DNA of 64,000 nucleotides from Sorex araneus (GCF_027595985.1 NC_073302.1:403618503-403682502), one strand, 5' to 3'; shown: positions 44,069 through 55,083, counted from the first letter of the stretch. Translations and numbers: made by a program. Notes: generated by a model from the sequence alone, not told the origin.

Positions 44069-44240
44069 GGGGCTGGAGTGATAGCACAGCGGGTAGGGTG
44101 TTTGCCTTGCACGCAGCCAACCCGGGTTCGATTCCCAACATCCCATATGGTCCCCTGAGCACCGCAGGAGTGATTTCCTGAGTGCAAAAGGCAGGAGTAA
44201 GCCCTGAGCATTACCAGGTGTGGCCCAAAAAAAGCAAAAA
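44069..44240 (+). mobile_element. A-type SINE, young
   Basis: Near-consensus. The surrounding aaaaatttttcctctgag (about 44050-44067) and its slightly altered copy at about 44236-44257 form the target duplication. Confidence 0.93.
44082..44135 (+). promoter_or_regulatory. Pol III internal promoter (A and B boxes) of an A-type SINE
   Basis: The A-box-like tagcacagcggg is at 44082-44093 and the B-box ggttcgattcc at 44125-44135, with about 30 bp between them, as in tRNA genes. Both are intact in this copy. Transcription is inferred. Confidence 0.75.
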
Positions 44241-44621
44241 TATTTTTTTCCTTTGAGCCTTTATTTCTGCATTCAAAGATCTCTAGTTGTTGGAATAAAT
44301 GAATATGCCCTCAATCCTCTGTTGTATTCTGCATCATTGACTCTCTTAAGCTTTTCTTCACTCAACCTAGCTCTTACCTATCCCTCAATCTCCCCAAAGT
44401 CACTAGGCCATCTTTCCTTCTACCTTATCACAGTCTCTCTTTCACCTCAAAAATAGAAATGTTCAAAGTCCTTGTCAATGTCTGTCCTTCTTTCTTCTCA
44501 AGTCTGGACTCAAAGCTTCCTGTTACCACTTGACTTTGTATGATCACTTGCTTTCTTTCATCAGTTCTTTTTCCCTGTGCAGTCATACTAATGATGATTC
44601 TGTCCCCAAACTGTCCTCCTG

Positions 44622-44802
44622 AGATTGGAAAGATAGTACAGTGGGTAGGGTGCTTGCCAAGCATGTGATCAGCTTGCCAGGGTTCTATCCCTGGCACCTC
44701 CTATGATTTCACAAGCCCAGCCAGGAGTCAAGCCTGAACACAGATCCAGGAGTAAACCCTGAGCACTGCCAGATGTGTCTCAAACCCCCCAAGCCCCCAC
44801 AA
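44622..44802 (+). mobile_element. Diverged A-type SINE
   Basis: 'gaaagatagtacagtgggta', 'gttctatccctggcacctcc' and 'gagcactgccagatgtgtct', ending C- and A-rich. Confidence 0.85.
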
Positions 44803-44900
44803 AATAGAAAAGAGTCTTTTCTTCACTTTGAAATTTCTTGGCATTCTCACTACATGTATTTATGTATTTCATTTGCTATTTTTCTTTTCAATTTATTTTT

Positions 44901-44941
<41 letters not shown>
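44901..44941. repeat. (ATC)n microsatellite
   Basis: Thirteen or so ATC units, apparently grown from the short-repeat tail of the type C element. Confidence 0.96.
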
Positions 44942-45590
44942 TCCGTTGATCGTAGAATTTCTTGAGCGGTCTCAGTAACGTCTCCATTCATCCTAACCCT
45001 GAGGCTCTCTTTACTTGTCCTTCCCAACGATGCCGCATTGGAGACTCTTTCAAGGTCAGGGTAATGAGACCCAGCTTGTTACTAGTTTGGGCATAGAATA
45101 CACCATGGGGAGCTTGCAAGACTGTCCCATGTGGGCAGAAAACTCTTGGAAGCTTGCCAGTTTTTCCCAGAGGGAGAAGGAGGCTATAAGATAAGGTAGC
45201 TTTGAGGCCTCAAGGTTACAGGAGCTTGCTTTTAAGTCTCTGGATGTGGGCCATTGATGGGATTACAAGGCACCGGGGGCAGTCCTTTGGTGTGACCACC
45301 TAGCTGCTGGAAAATGGGAAATCTGGGCAGAAGAGGCCCAGTCCCAATCCGAGCAGGCTTGGAGGTCTCAGCCCCGGGTCCCACACACCTGGGTTCCTCT
45401 GCCAGTACCTTCATGCATGAGGCTCATCCAAACATGTGGAGAGGGGCCTTGAACCTGGTTGTGGCTAAGGCTCCGGTGGCTTTGGCCACCGGGAGCTCTG
45501 CTCGGGTTGGGGAGAGAAGCTAGAGCCCATCCCCTCCGAGGCGTCCTGGGGAAGACAGCCAGGTGCACGGGCAAGAGACTCTCTGCCTTA
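44901..45590 (-). mobile_element. Type C RTE-tailed composite retroposon
   Basis: On the minus strand the 3' end is (GAT)n (44901-44941). Before it comes the segment shared with B-type SINEs and the RTE end ('ttcttgagcggtctcagtaa', 'cgtctccatt'). An insert of about 85 bp absent from B follows (44985-45062), then the B-like body (45063-45170). Further right, to about 45590, lies GC-rich sequence with no tRNA head and no coding match ('gccccgggtcccacacacct', 'ggccaccgggagctctgctc'). The last part could be the element's own 5' region or a captured flank. Confidence 0.6.
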
Positions 45591-45824
45591 AAATTAAATA
45601 AAAATGTGTATATATTTAAGGCATATAAAATGATTTTCCATAAATTTACTGGTTAAATATGTACCTGGTTAAATATGTTAAGTAACTGTAGCTGGTTACA
45701 CAGCCAAGTTAATTAACATAACATGTCACACTTGAAATCTACTTTCAACAAGTTTCTAGAACTCACTGTGGAGTTAGATTTTAGGTTCATTCATCTTAAT
45801 AATTACAACTTTGTACTCAGACCA

Positions 45825-45988
45825 ACTTTTCCCATTTTCTCTACATCCCTGCTTCTGGAAATTACCCTTTTCTCCTGATTTTCTGTACTTATGCTTTTAG
45901 ATTCTTCACATAAATGGGATCATACTATAGTTTCTACTTATATTCGATTGATTTTGCTTACTAATCTCCTAATTCATGTATATTGTTC
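45825..45988 (-). mobile_element. Old L1 fragment, minus strand
   Basis: Antisense ORF2/3' UTR landmarks are 'cccattttctctacatccct' and 'cacataaatgggatcatact'. Confidence 0.65.
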
Positions 45989-46249
45989 ACTGTATCACTG
46001 TATCAACTGTATCCCATTGTTCATCGATTGACTCGAGAGGACACCAGTAATGTCTCTATTCCTCCCAATCCTGAGATTTTAGCAGCCTCTTCTTACTCGT
46101 CTTTCCCAACGATTGGAGGCTCTTTCAGGGTCAGGGGAATGAGACCTATTGTTACTATTTTTGGCTTATCAAATACACCATGGGTAGCTTGCCAGGCTCT
46201 GCCCATGCTGGCAGGATACTCTTAGTAGCTTGCTGGGCTCCCTGATAGG
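45989..46249 (-). mobile_element. Type C element, 5'-truncated
   Basis: It starts with the tail repeat actgtatcactgtatc and has the same 85-bp insert as at 44985-45062 ('cgtctttcccaacgattgga', 'ggctctttcagggtcagggg'). It stops before any tRNA head, at 'ctgggctccctgatagg'. Confidence 0.85.
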
Positions 46250-46275
46250 TATAGATATAGATATAGATATAGATA
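46249..46275. repeat. (TATAGA)n short microsatellite
   Basis: Four hexamer units at the 5' edge of the type C copy. Confidence 0.9.
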
Positions 46276-46289
46276 CATGGAGGTATATA

Positions 46290-47235
46290 TGCTTTTTCTG
46301 TTAGAATATATCCCAAATCAAAACAATATGCTATTACCTTTATGCCTGTGAGAATGGCGTATATAAAAATGACCAAAATCCACAATTGTTCAGGCAGGGA
46401 TGAGGGAAAGGGCAAGAATGGTGAAGAAAAAGGAACCCTTGTACATTTTTGGTGAGACAGAAAATCAGTCCAATCTCTATAGGTAATAGTGTGAAGGTGA
46501 CTCAAAATATTAAAAATAGACTGTGCATTATCCCGCAATTCTATTCTAGATACATGCCTTCAAACACAGAAATATCAATTTAAAGATATATGCATATCTG
46601 TGTCTATTGCAGCACTATTTACAGTAGTCAAGGCATGAAACAACCTGAATACCTGGTTACACATGTATGAATAAAAAAGTTGTATGGACCAGAAAGATAG
46701 CACAGGGCTTAAGGCCCTTGATTTGTATATGACCCCTGTTAGATCCCTGACACAATATATGGTCCTCTGAGCACCACCAAAAAGGACCCTTGAGCACCCT
46801 CCACCCACCCTGATCATCCAATTTATAAAAATATACAATGCAATATTACTCAACTGCAAGAAAAGATGAGATTTTTGCCTGTTGCAGGAACACAGATGTA
46901 ACTGGAAGGGATTGTGTAAACTTAAGTGTTTGTGTTAAGTCAGGAAAAACACTAATAAAGAATGATCTCTACTCTATTTTCATATGTGGAAAATTGAGCA
47001 GAAAAGTAAGGCAACAAATTACCCCTCCCACACAAACAACTAAAGAAATACTTGGACTCTGCAAAACTGGATTACTGAAAATGGAAGAGAGTAGGTTAAA
47101 AAATAGAGAGGATCCATTGGTGTGTGACGAAGGGTGAGGTGAGTTGTTACTTTGGTGGTGAGTGGGTGTGGTAGCACAACTCTGTGGAAGCATAAGCTGT
47201 TTTGTAAGCCACTGGTGCCTCAAAAAATTAAATAT
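46290..47235 (+). mobile_element. Older L1, ORF2 C-terminus and 3' UTR, split by a SINE
   Basis: Sense ORF2 landmarks are 'ctgtgtctattgcagcacta', 'gcatgaaacaacctgaatac' and, after the SINE, 'acaatgcaatattactcaac'. A 3' UTR then ends near 'gcctcaaaaaattaaatata'. It is of the same age class as 21370-22235. Confidence 0.78.
46683..46822 (+). mobile_element. Old A-type SINE nested in L1
   Basis: 'accagaaagatagcacaggg', 'gatccctgacacaatatatg' and 'ctctgagcaccaccaaaaag' lie between two collinear L1 pieces. Confidence 0.78.
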
Positions 47236-47919
47236 AATCAGGTTAAGTATGATTGCCATATACTGGACACTCCAGTTCTTTCCAAATGCTCCTCTTTTCC
47301 ATCTACCCTACCAGTCTCATCACAGCGTTTGACACTGTGAAACACCTTTTCTTCACTCAGTGAATTTATTTGGCACCCACTTTCCAGGCACTATTCCGGA
47401 CGTTCACATAGATATCAATAAAACACAGCAAAAACAAAAGTCCCTTCTCTCATAGGACCTCATTCCTGGCAAGTGGGGAAAATTTGTGCGCACTTTTTAC
47501 TTCCTGGCTTGCCCTCTCCTAGACTCCTCCAAGTTTCCCTTTCAAGTTCCTCTGATAGTTTCCCAGGCTTTTTTCTCAGTTTCACCTTATTTGCTCCTTC
47601 TTCGATTGTTTATGCTCTCCATAGTCCCTCCCTTGAGCCTTCTTTTTTAGTGCTCTCCCTGCTCTCCCCAAGTCTCCCAATGTAATTTCCCCAATCTCAT
47701 GATTTCAACTTCCAGCTGCATATTCTTAATGTTCAAGTTAAGGTCTCTATTCTAACCTTCAGGTCAAACATTCTAACTATTTATTGGAAATTATGTTCTG
47801 CTGTGTCTGTGCCACAAGCTCCTCAAATTTTTTCTTACAAAATAAGATAAATAATTCTTCCCAAAATATTTCTCCCGTATCAAATTAGTAGGGTCACAAT
47901 CACATAGTTCATTAATTCT
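47236..47919. other. Unique, CT-rich; possible ancient repeat
   Basis: 47365-47480 ('cactttccaggcactattcc', 'caaaagtcccttctctcata') resembles a widespread ancient mammalian repeat, but I cannot name it securely. No gene seen. Confidence 0.35.
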
Positions 47920-48140
47920 GTCACTGTCACTGTCATCCCATTGTTCACCGATTTGCTCGAGCGGGCACCAATAACGTTTCCAGTGTGAAACTTGTTACTG
48001 TTTTTGGCATTTCGAAAATGCCATGGGTGGCTCTGCCCTGCAGGCCAGATACTCTTGGTAGCTTACCAGGCTCTCCGAGAGGGGTGGAGGAATCGAACCT
48101 GAGTCAGCCGCGTGCAAGGCAAATGCCCTTTCCACCGCAC
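47920..48140 (-). mobile_element. B-type SINE lacking the tRNA 5' end
   Basis: Tail repeat tcactgtcactgtc, 'cccattgttcaccgatttgc' and the body are present. The copy ends at 'ccctttccaccgcac', short of the 'ctatcgctccagcccc' end. Confidence 0.9.
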
Positions 48141-48187
48141 TTAAAAAGCTCAAATCGTGGTTAATTTCTATTGGTCAAAATTTTTGC

Positions 48188-48345
48188 TCAGAGTTGGGAA
48201 GATTGTTCAAAGAGTTGGAGTGCCTGTCTTGAGATACTGCATTCTATCTCTGGCACTGCATGCTCTTGTCCCTTGGCACCATAAGATGTGACCCTGGTAG
48301 CCCCCAGGACAGTCAGCTTCATCTCCAGACCTGAGCATCAAATTA
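48188..48345 (+). mobile_element. Possible old A-related SINE
   Basis: 'gttgggaagattgttcaaag', 'tctctggcactgcatgctct' and 'ccataagatgtgaccctggt' are in the expected order but heavily diverged. Confidence 0.4.
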
Positions 48346-48554
48346 TCAGGTCTGTACAGCTACTAGGGTCAAGTGCTACTAGGGAAGGCCCCTCAATTTT
48401 TTCCATATATATTTTTAAATGCATGGCTTTTTCATTTTTCTACTGTTACTACTAGGTACTGGGTCTCTTAAACTTATCCTCGATTGTTCTATTGTACCAG
48501 TATCCTAGCAGGCTCTTTGTGAGTCTAATAGCCTTTTCTCACCCTGCTCTGGTT

Positions 48555-48730
48555 GTTTTGAGATGCAAATCTGATCATGACATTTTCCTATCTAAAAGTG
48601 GTTTGTGGCTCCTAACTTTTGACAAAAGATAAGGTCCAAATTCTTAGCAGAAAACCTAAGGCCTTTCAGGATCTCTAAATCTTTCCCTCACCAGAAAGCC
48701 TCACCTTTTTTTGTTTCTTTTGGTCTAACC
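48555..48730 (+). repeat. Ancient LINE2 segment
   Basis: 'tctgatcatgacattttcct', 'taaaagtggtttgtggctcc', 'gataaggtccaaattcttag' and 'aaggcctttcaggatctcta' follow the L2 3' region as I remember it. Confidence 0.72.
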
Positions 48731-48879
48731 TTTTTTTAAAATTGGAACTAAATCAATTTCTAGCTGTTCCCTCAATTAGCCCTATCTTTGGAAAAAAAAA
48801 AAGTTAGGTGACCAATGATGGCTTAGTGTCCTCATGTCAGGTTTTGTGCTATTTCCCTTCCAAGATGTCATCATTGTTT

Positions 48880-49006
48880 GCCTATTTTGGAAATAAGAAA
48901 ATCATGTTAGAAAAATTGTAAAACATTGATCAAATTCACAGAATGACTAACTAGAATCAGTGTTCAAACTCGAGCCTTCGTGATTGTAAAGTTAAAGTGA
49001 GCTCTA
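48880..49006 (+). repeat. Ancient MIR fragment
   Basis: 'tattttggaaataagaaaat', 'gatcaaattcacagaatgac' and 'gtgttcaaactcgagccttc' are MIR-like in order. It interrupts the L2 segments on either side. Confidence 0.5.
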
Positions 49007-49024
49007 TTGGATCCGAATGTGTCC

Positions 49025-49190
49025 TAAAATGCATCCTGTCTTGTCCTTCAAAACCCAATTCCAAGGGCCACTCTTCCATGAAATGTTTTCTGACTTCCCT
49101 ATGTGGCCATTTCCTTTTCTGAGGTCCAGTGCCACAGTGGTAACTGTCATAACATTGTACCCTAGTTATATACACACACGCCTGTCATCT
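49025..49190 (+). repeat. Ancient LINE2 segment
   Basis: 'gtccttcaaaacccaattcc', 'aagggccactcttccatgaa' and 'atgttttctgacttccctat' fit L2 immediately downstream of the 48555-48730 piece. Confidence 0.7.
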
Positions 49191-49470
49191 TGTCAACCAG
49201 ATGTACCAGAGTCACATCTAACTCACCAGCAGGGAAGCCAGCTGTTGGGTGTCGAGTGGGGGTGGGGGATTTGTTTGACTGGCAGAGAAGTGTAGCACCA
49301 GGGTATAAACAACTTGCCAAGAATTGAATTCCATTTCTAATGTTTATTAACCATGCAATCTTTGTTAATTTGCTCCCCAATAACAGTAATCATTCTGTAG
49401 ACAAGATTTCTAGTACATACAAGGCAGTCAGTAAATGTTGAAAGAAAAACTTGCAAGAATAGTCAACAGT

Positions 49471-50142
49471 GCTCCCCATAGCCATGCCACCGGACCCCGA
49501 GCCAGGCTGTTTCACTCAGGGTGCCCCAGAGGGGGGCGGATGAGAGCCCTCCCCACCTCAAGGGACCCAGCCCCAGCAGCCAAAACCTTCCAAAACTCAA
49601 CCGCTGCCATGCTCGAGGCCGCTTGCTCCCCACATGCTCTGGCTGAGCCTCACACATGAATTATTCCTGGACCGTGAGACATATCATAAGACATATCTTA
49701 CCCATACTCCAAGAGTACCACACCACACTTGATGGAGTTCAAATAGTAGGCAACCTGTCATTGAGGGAAACATATGTATATATATTCATATATATATATA
49801 TATTTACAGTTATATATACAAAAGTTCACAAGGCTCAACCTTTAACAACACATTAGTGATATCTTATAGGAGCTCTTAATGGCCACTGCCAAAATAAAAC
49901 AATCTTCACACTCTTTCCTCTATGGATAAACTTTTTGTAGCATTTTCAGCGCTTTTTTCATAGCAAACAATACAAAATATATTATTTCAATAGTTCTGCT
50001 TTGGGACAGGTACTGGGGTTGGGGATGGAAACATTCCAAATATGGTGGTAGAAAGGTGTAATGGTGGTGGGATTGGTGTTTGAATATTAAATGTAATCAA
50101 ATACTGTGAGCTACCTTATAAAATAAAAAAATTAGAAAAACA
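49471..50142 (+). mobile_element. F3 composite retroposon with L1-like tail
   Basis: A 13-bp duplication with one mismatch, aatagtcaacagt / aatagtcaatagt, lies at 49458-49470 and 50143-50155. The 5' block (49471-49660) is GC-rich ('ggaccccgagccaggctgtt'). The middle matches the complement of 43083-43960 ('aacaacacattagtgatatc', 'aaaacaatcttcacactctt'). The 3' end is L1-like ('ggtggtgggattggtgtttg', 'aatattaaatgtaatcaaat') plus an A-rich tail. There is no ORF. Confidence 0.75.
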
Positions 50143-50155
50143 AATAGTCAATAGT

Positions 50156-50529
50156 TCAGAAACTTTTATAAGACACACATTTGCATTTCAAGGATATTTT
50201 CCCCCAGAACTTTACTAGTGGAGTGTAGGGGAGTTGTGCATGACTGGATGTAGGCAGAGTAGCTAGTATTATCTCACCCTTTATTTTCATATCCCCCAAT
50301 ATTTGTATTAGTGGAATCTGCTTCACCTCCATTGGAACAACCTATTGTTTGATTTCCTTAGCACCTCTATATTAGAGGCAGAGCCCAGTCCTGGGCTAAA
50401 TGGATGTTGAGAACATACACATCACCTAAATGATTTGCCAATCAAAACACTTAACTTTACAAAGGAAAAATATGTGCATTTTATTGCAGTTCACGGAAAA
50501 CACTGGGGAACTTTGTTTTACAAACTCTT
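50156..50529. other. Unique sequence, no gene seen
   Basis: Nothing recognised. Confidence 0.4.
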
Positions 50530-50706
50530 CTGTTTGTTATCGACCATACCTGGCAGTGCTCAGTGCTGTGTCCTGGCTCTGTGCTCAGGGATAACTCCTG
50601 GTTAAGTTCGGGGGACCATATGGGACACCAAGGATTGAAGCAGATTGAAGCAGGTTGACCACTTGCAAGACAAACACCCTACCCGCTATATTCTCTATCC
50701 AGTCCC
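50530..50706 (-). mobile_element. Diverged A-type SINE
   Basis: A-type complement with a duplicated 'gattgaagcag' at about 50633-50656. Confidence 0.85.
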
Positions 50707-51522
50707 CACAAACTATCATTTAAGGAAAACCTATGCTCAAATATTTTCTCATAAAGCTGACAATTGATTTAATACTTCTTTGAATCTTGCTGGCAGACTG
50801 GAAAGCATTTTGCAAACAGATTTATTACTGATACACTATGTTCAAGTCAATTAAAGTAAAATTCAATTAAAATGCAACCACCTCCAAAGTAGGGCGCAGC
50901 AGCTGTTTAACAGCTCACAGCAACACCTCACAGCAGTGCAACTTAAGCAGCAGTTGACGGACGAAAATGAAGAATTTCATTTTCTATTTAACCTACAGGA
51001 GCAACACAGAGGGGCTGAATGTAATTATCCAAATTAGAAATTTTCTGTGACACTGAGGTCACTATCCCGGTTATCCACAGAAGGGCCAGGGGATATTTAT
51101 CGATCAAATGCATCCCAGAACACTGCTTTATGTCTTTTGCTGATGGACAGTCTTTTTAGGCACGTAACCTCTAAACACTCTGATGATGAAAATTCACCAC
51201 AAAGCCAGGGATGCACCGGAGGACTTTTAACATGCAGCCCCTCTCTCTTAATTCTCCTACCCTTGGCTCAAATATGCTCCTGTTTATACTGAGTGACACA
51301 AGAAGCAAAGGATATAAAGCATGCAGTCAAAATCTAACCCTTTTGCTCAGAGCAGCAGGCATATTACTGGTATTTTATTTGATCTTGAATCTGGATGGAG
51401 ACAAAAACATTCTGTTCACTTCATTCCGTAAATTTTAGACTCAATGAAAATGAAGAGGTAAGGGTAAGGGGTGGGTCTGGGTTTCTTCTATATGGATGCA
51501 ATTTGAAAAAGAGTGACTAGAT
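50707..51522. other. Unique, repeat-free block
   Basis: 50860-51440 has balanced base composition and no recognisable repeat, unlike its surroundings. Several overlapping frames of 75-81 codons exist but none has a domain. A conserved non-coding element is possible but cannot be judged without alignment. Confidence 0.3.
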
Positions 51523-51665
51523 ATGGGGCCAGAGAGCTAGTAAATAAGAGCTTGCCTTACACACTATTAATCATTGCATATGATTCCTCAAGCACTGGGA
51601 GAAATGATTCCTGAGCACAGAACAAGGAGTAAGCCCAGAGCACTGCTGAGTGTGCCTCCTCCCCA
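51523..51665 (+). mobile_element. Diverged A-type SINE
   Basis: 'ggggccagagagctagtaaa', 'tgattcctgagcacagaaca' and 'gcccagagcactgctgagtg'. Confidence 0.8.
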
Positions 51666-51687
51666 CCAAAAGAGTTACTATACAGCA

Positions 51688-51848
51688 CTGGGGATGGAAC
51701 AATAGAGGACTTGCCTTGCATATGGCTGACCCTGGTTCAATTCCCGGCACCCCATATGGTTCCCTGAATCCTGCCAGAAGTGACACCTGAGCCCAGAACC
51801 AGAACTAAGCTCTGAGAACCAACAAGTGTGACCCAGAAATAAAAAAAG
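51688..51848 (+). mobile_element. A-type SINE
   Basis: 'gatggaacaatagaggactt', 'ggttcaattcccggcacccc' and 'aagtgtgacccagaaataaa'. It follows the previous SINE by about 20 bp in the same orientation. Confidence 0.85.
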
Positions 51849-52401
51849 CAAACAAATGAAATAATTACTGCAAAATATTTTTAAAATTACATAGATTTAA
51901 TAAAGAAAACCACCACTATACTGAAAATGCCTTGATGGAAAATAAAACTTTTCCCTTTTTTTTAGATATTTCTTTTAGATCTTATACCTCACATAAACGC
52001 TAGCTTAATCTATGGATTGCAAAGATTAAATACTTAAATATACAGGTTTTCCTTTGGGTCTGAAAAATTGAAATCTTCCTGAAGAGTTTTACAGTAGGCA
52101 CAATTAATTCCTCGGGATGAGGCAGATACAAAGTAAAACATTCATTACACACTCACAATACTCCAATGTGGTACACGATACTGTGCTGTGTGCTAGGCAG
52201 GTATAAAAATGAACACAATGATCTTGTGAGTCCTTACAGCATCTCAGGAATCTGAGGAAGTATGAAGGAACAAAAATTAAGAAGTCACACAGAATATTTA
52301 TAGTAGAGCCTGAAATCATTTTAGAACTTTTTTTTGTTTTCTGTAGTTGCCCTTCAAAAGAATTTTGAATTAGATCTTAAATATCTCAAAAAATGGGAAG
52401 A

Positions 52402-52404
<3 letters not shown>
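51849..52404. other. Unique sequence, possible ancient repeat
   Basis: 52130-52260 ('gatactgtgctgtgtgctag') is reminiscent of an ancient mammalian repeat. No gene seen. Confidence 0.35.

Positions 52405-52441
<37 letters not shown>
52405..52441. repeat. (TA)n microsatellite
   Basis: About 18 uninterrupted TA units. Confidence 0.96.
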
Positions 52442-52445
<4 letters not shown>

Positions 52446-52634
52446 ATAGAACCCAATAGGTCACCTTCGAGAAAGCAGAGAGAGACTCATTCCCGGTCAC
52501 ACAGAAGGTGGACTAAATTTGGAAGCCTTGGTGGAGCTGTCATCTCTCTCCAGACTGAGATTTCTCCTGTCACCTGACACATTTTATTATATCACTAACA
52601 TCTGTCTCCTGTATCTGCCAAGGCTTCAATTAAG

Positions 52635-53040
52635 ATGATATCCAAAGGCCCAAGATGCAACTTAATAGTAAAGCACATGCTTTGCATGCATGAGGCCTGG
52701 GACTGAGAGGTAGTGCAGTGGTTAGCATGCATAAGCCTGGTCCAGGTTTCATTCCTAGGCACCACATAGTTCCCAGAGCATCACTGGGTATACAGCCCCA
52801 ATGTCCCTGAGCACTGATGTATGTGACTGTGAGGGTCTCCAGCAACCCCAAGTTGACCCAAGTATCCCCTCTGGTATAGAAGGTCCTGAGCAGCATCACA
52901 CCCTTGGCCCTTCTGCTAAATTTATGGCCCAGCTGGCCGATAATTGCCAATGGGACACTGGGACCTACTAAGCACTGCACCGCATGGAGCAAGCCCCTAC
53001 CTCCAGCCCCGGCTCCCAAAACAATGTTATCCAATGCTGC
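52635..53040 (+). mobile_element. Old long-form SINE related to type A
   Basis: Two head-like segments ('aagcacatgctttgcatgca' and 'gagaggtagtgcagtggtta') are followed by 'ccagagcatcactgggtata'. A distinct 3' part ('gcccagctggccgataattg') follows and recurs in related form at 57730-57800. It is probably an older, longer SINE family with the tRNA head duplicated or a second copy merged. Confidence 0.55.
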
Positions 53041-53780
53041 TGTCATCTTAAGGATTCACTTTCAAAATCACTCATAATAGCAAAATTTATTTCTAGAAGG
53101 CATGTTTAAACTGAGGACCTGCTTCTTACAGTGGTTGGTCTAAAGTTGTTACTCTTTATTTTGCCTCTCCACAGGTCATTTCACAGCCTAGACACCTAGA
53201 CAGACAACGTGCATGGCAGAAACAGATTTTGTATAACTTGATGTCAGCACTCTACCCCTTCACACACCATTAATTACTCAGCAGAAGCAAGCCACTAGCT
53301 CTTGTTCACATAGTTGAGTGGAGATGGGGTATCACATAATGACATGAATTAAGGGGCAGGGATCGTTTGGACTCAGTTCCTATAGGTACTAATTATTGCA
53401 CTAGTTTCTCTTGCCATTGAGGAACATTTAATCTGGTAAGAGAAGGGGTTATGGGTACAAGTGATTTCTGCAACTTGAAAAGCAGTGCAATTGAGTAGTA
53501 TGCAATAACACAAATAAGGAAGGAGCTCGGTTTCAATCCAATTAAAGTGACTCAGATAAATAGGAGTTTTGATTTGTCACATAATATGAAGCCTAAAGTC
53601 AGGTTATTTATTACTGCCATTGGTTTGATGATCCAATTTTGACTAGAGAGTCAAGAATATTGTCACTCTTTTTGTCTTTAATTTATATATTTTTTACCTC
53701 ATCAAAACAAGACATCATGTCTTATTTTAAAGGCCTAAGAAAGGAATGGAGGCCTAGAATTTATCATACCATAGCTTTAA
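53041..53780. other. Unique sequence, no gene seen
   Basis: Nothing recognised. Confidence 0.4.
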
Positions 53781-54130
53781 TTGGGGTCCGCGTCTTCATC
53801 AGGTGTGGAGCCTCGTAGGCCACTCCAGGCATTGTTCAGCTCTACTCTACAGGTCTGGTTCAGTAGGATAGCATGGCAAAGAAGTGCTGTTTGTACCCAG
53901 CAGTGCTACAGACCACATCCAGTGGTGCTGAGGGTTGGGAGAGGAACCATGAATCAAAGTTGGGGCCTCATTGTGAGATTGTAACCCAAACATGAAAGCT
54001 TGTAACTATCTCACGGTGATTCAATAAAATTTTTATAAATTAAAAAAAAAAACAAACCAAATTTGGGGCCTCGTGCTGCAAGTCATGTGCTCAATGCTTT
54101 GATATTTTACCACCTCCTGTGTTTATTTTA
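53781..54130 (-). mobile_element. Possible old SINE, split by an 88-bp L1 end
   Basis: 'gtgctgagggttgggagagg' resumes after the L1 fragment as 'gtgctgcaagtcatgtgctc', consistent with a diverged minus-strand A-type copy. Weak. Confidence 0.35.
53970..54057 (+). mobile_element. 88-bp L1 3'-end insertion
   Basis: Only the last bases of the young L1 3' UTR ('attgtgagattgtaacccaa', 'cacggtgattcaataaaatt') plus tail are present. A 15-bp duplication with one mismatch, caaagttggggcctc / caaatttggggcctc, lies at 53955-53969 and 54058-54072. Confidence 0.92.
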
Positions 54131-54149
54131 ATATTTTATTATTTCATTT

Positions 54150-54305
54150 TACTTTTTTGTGGTGGTGCTCAGGGCTTACTCCTGGCTCTGTGCTTAGGGA
54201 TCATTCCTTGTAGGGCTTAGGGGACTATATGGGGTGCCAGGGATTGAACCAGAGACTACCATGTGCAAGACCTATGTTCTATTCACTGTATTATCACTCT
54301 GGCCC
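54150..54305 (-). mobile_element. Diverged A-type SINE
   Basis: 'gtgctcagggcttactcctg', 'tatggggtgccagggattga' and 'gtattatcactctggccc'. Confidence 0.85.
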
Positions 54306-54374
54306 ATGTGTGTTTTAACTGGGGAACAAAAGCTCATCTCAGATATTCTCTTAGGAAGTCATGAAATATCACAA

Positions 54375-54530
54375 TTAAGATGTAAATTTTAAATCCAGAA
54401 GGATGAGGTTCAAATCTCATTTGTAAATTTTGTTTATATTATTGGCTAATTTTACTATGCTCTTCTATAAAATTATTATAACAATCTACTTCACAGGATT
54501 ATTTTATAGATTAAATATTTAACCATCAAT
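54375..54530 (+). repeat. Ancient MIR fragment
   Basis: 'gaggttcaaatctcatttgt', 'tataaaattattataacaat' and 'ctacttcacaggattatttt' are in MIR order. Confidence 0.6.
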
Positions 54531-55083
54531 TAGAGCAAGAAAGAACAGAGGGTGCTGGAGAAAGCTGAAAGGTTCAGGGCTTCCCCTATCCTAAGTTCTA
54601 AGGGACTAAGGGGAAAGAACACACAAGTGTTAAATGATTGACTGTGGGAAATCATTAATAAAAAATGACAAAACACCCTTTAATAAAGCTCCCAAGGTCA
54701 GGAGAGTTCCCTGGGTATAGAACAAGTACAGCTTGGCTTAGACAATGAGGGATGCAAATGCGCGCCTAGGCAGGAAATACACTGCTAGAATTGTTCGTGA
54801 AAACAGGCTAATTTTATTAACATCTTTGCCACATAATGGAAGAACAAGGCAATCAGCTGAAGCAACTATAATGGAAAATATTACAGAAATATGAGCGAGA
54901 TAGTAGCTGTAGGGAAGAGAAGAATAAAACAGGAATAAAATTTTTTTAAAAATCCAAAAGATCTTAATAATGTAATAGAAGAATGGTTGAGGTAATATAA
55001 TTATTAATTAATAGAAATTTTATTGTTTTCATCCTTTAGTTGTTGGAAGAATGCTTGTTCTTTTCACAGTGATTCAGAAACAA
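54531..55083. other. Unique sequence, no gene seen
   Basis: Nothing recognised. Confidence 0.4.

Noticed and set aside
45232..45656. GC-rich overlapping frames resembling a small gene
   Set aside because: Frames overlap on both strands, lack domains and lie in the presumed 5' region of a type C retroposon.
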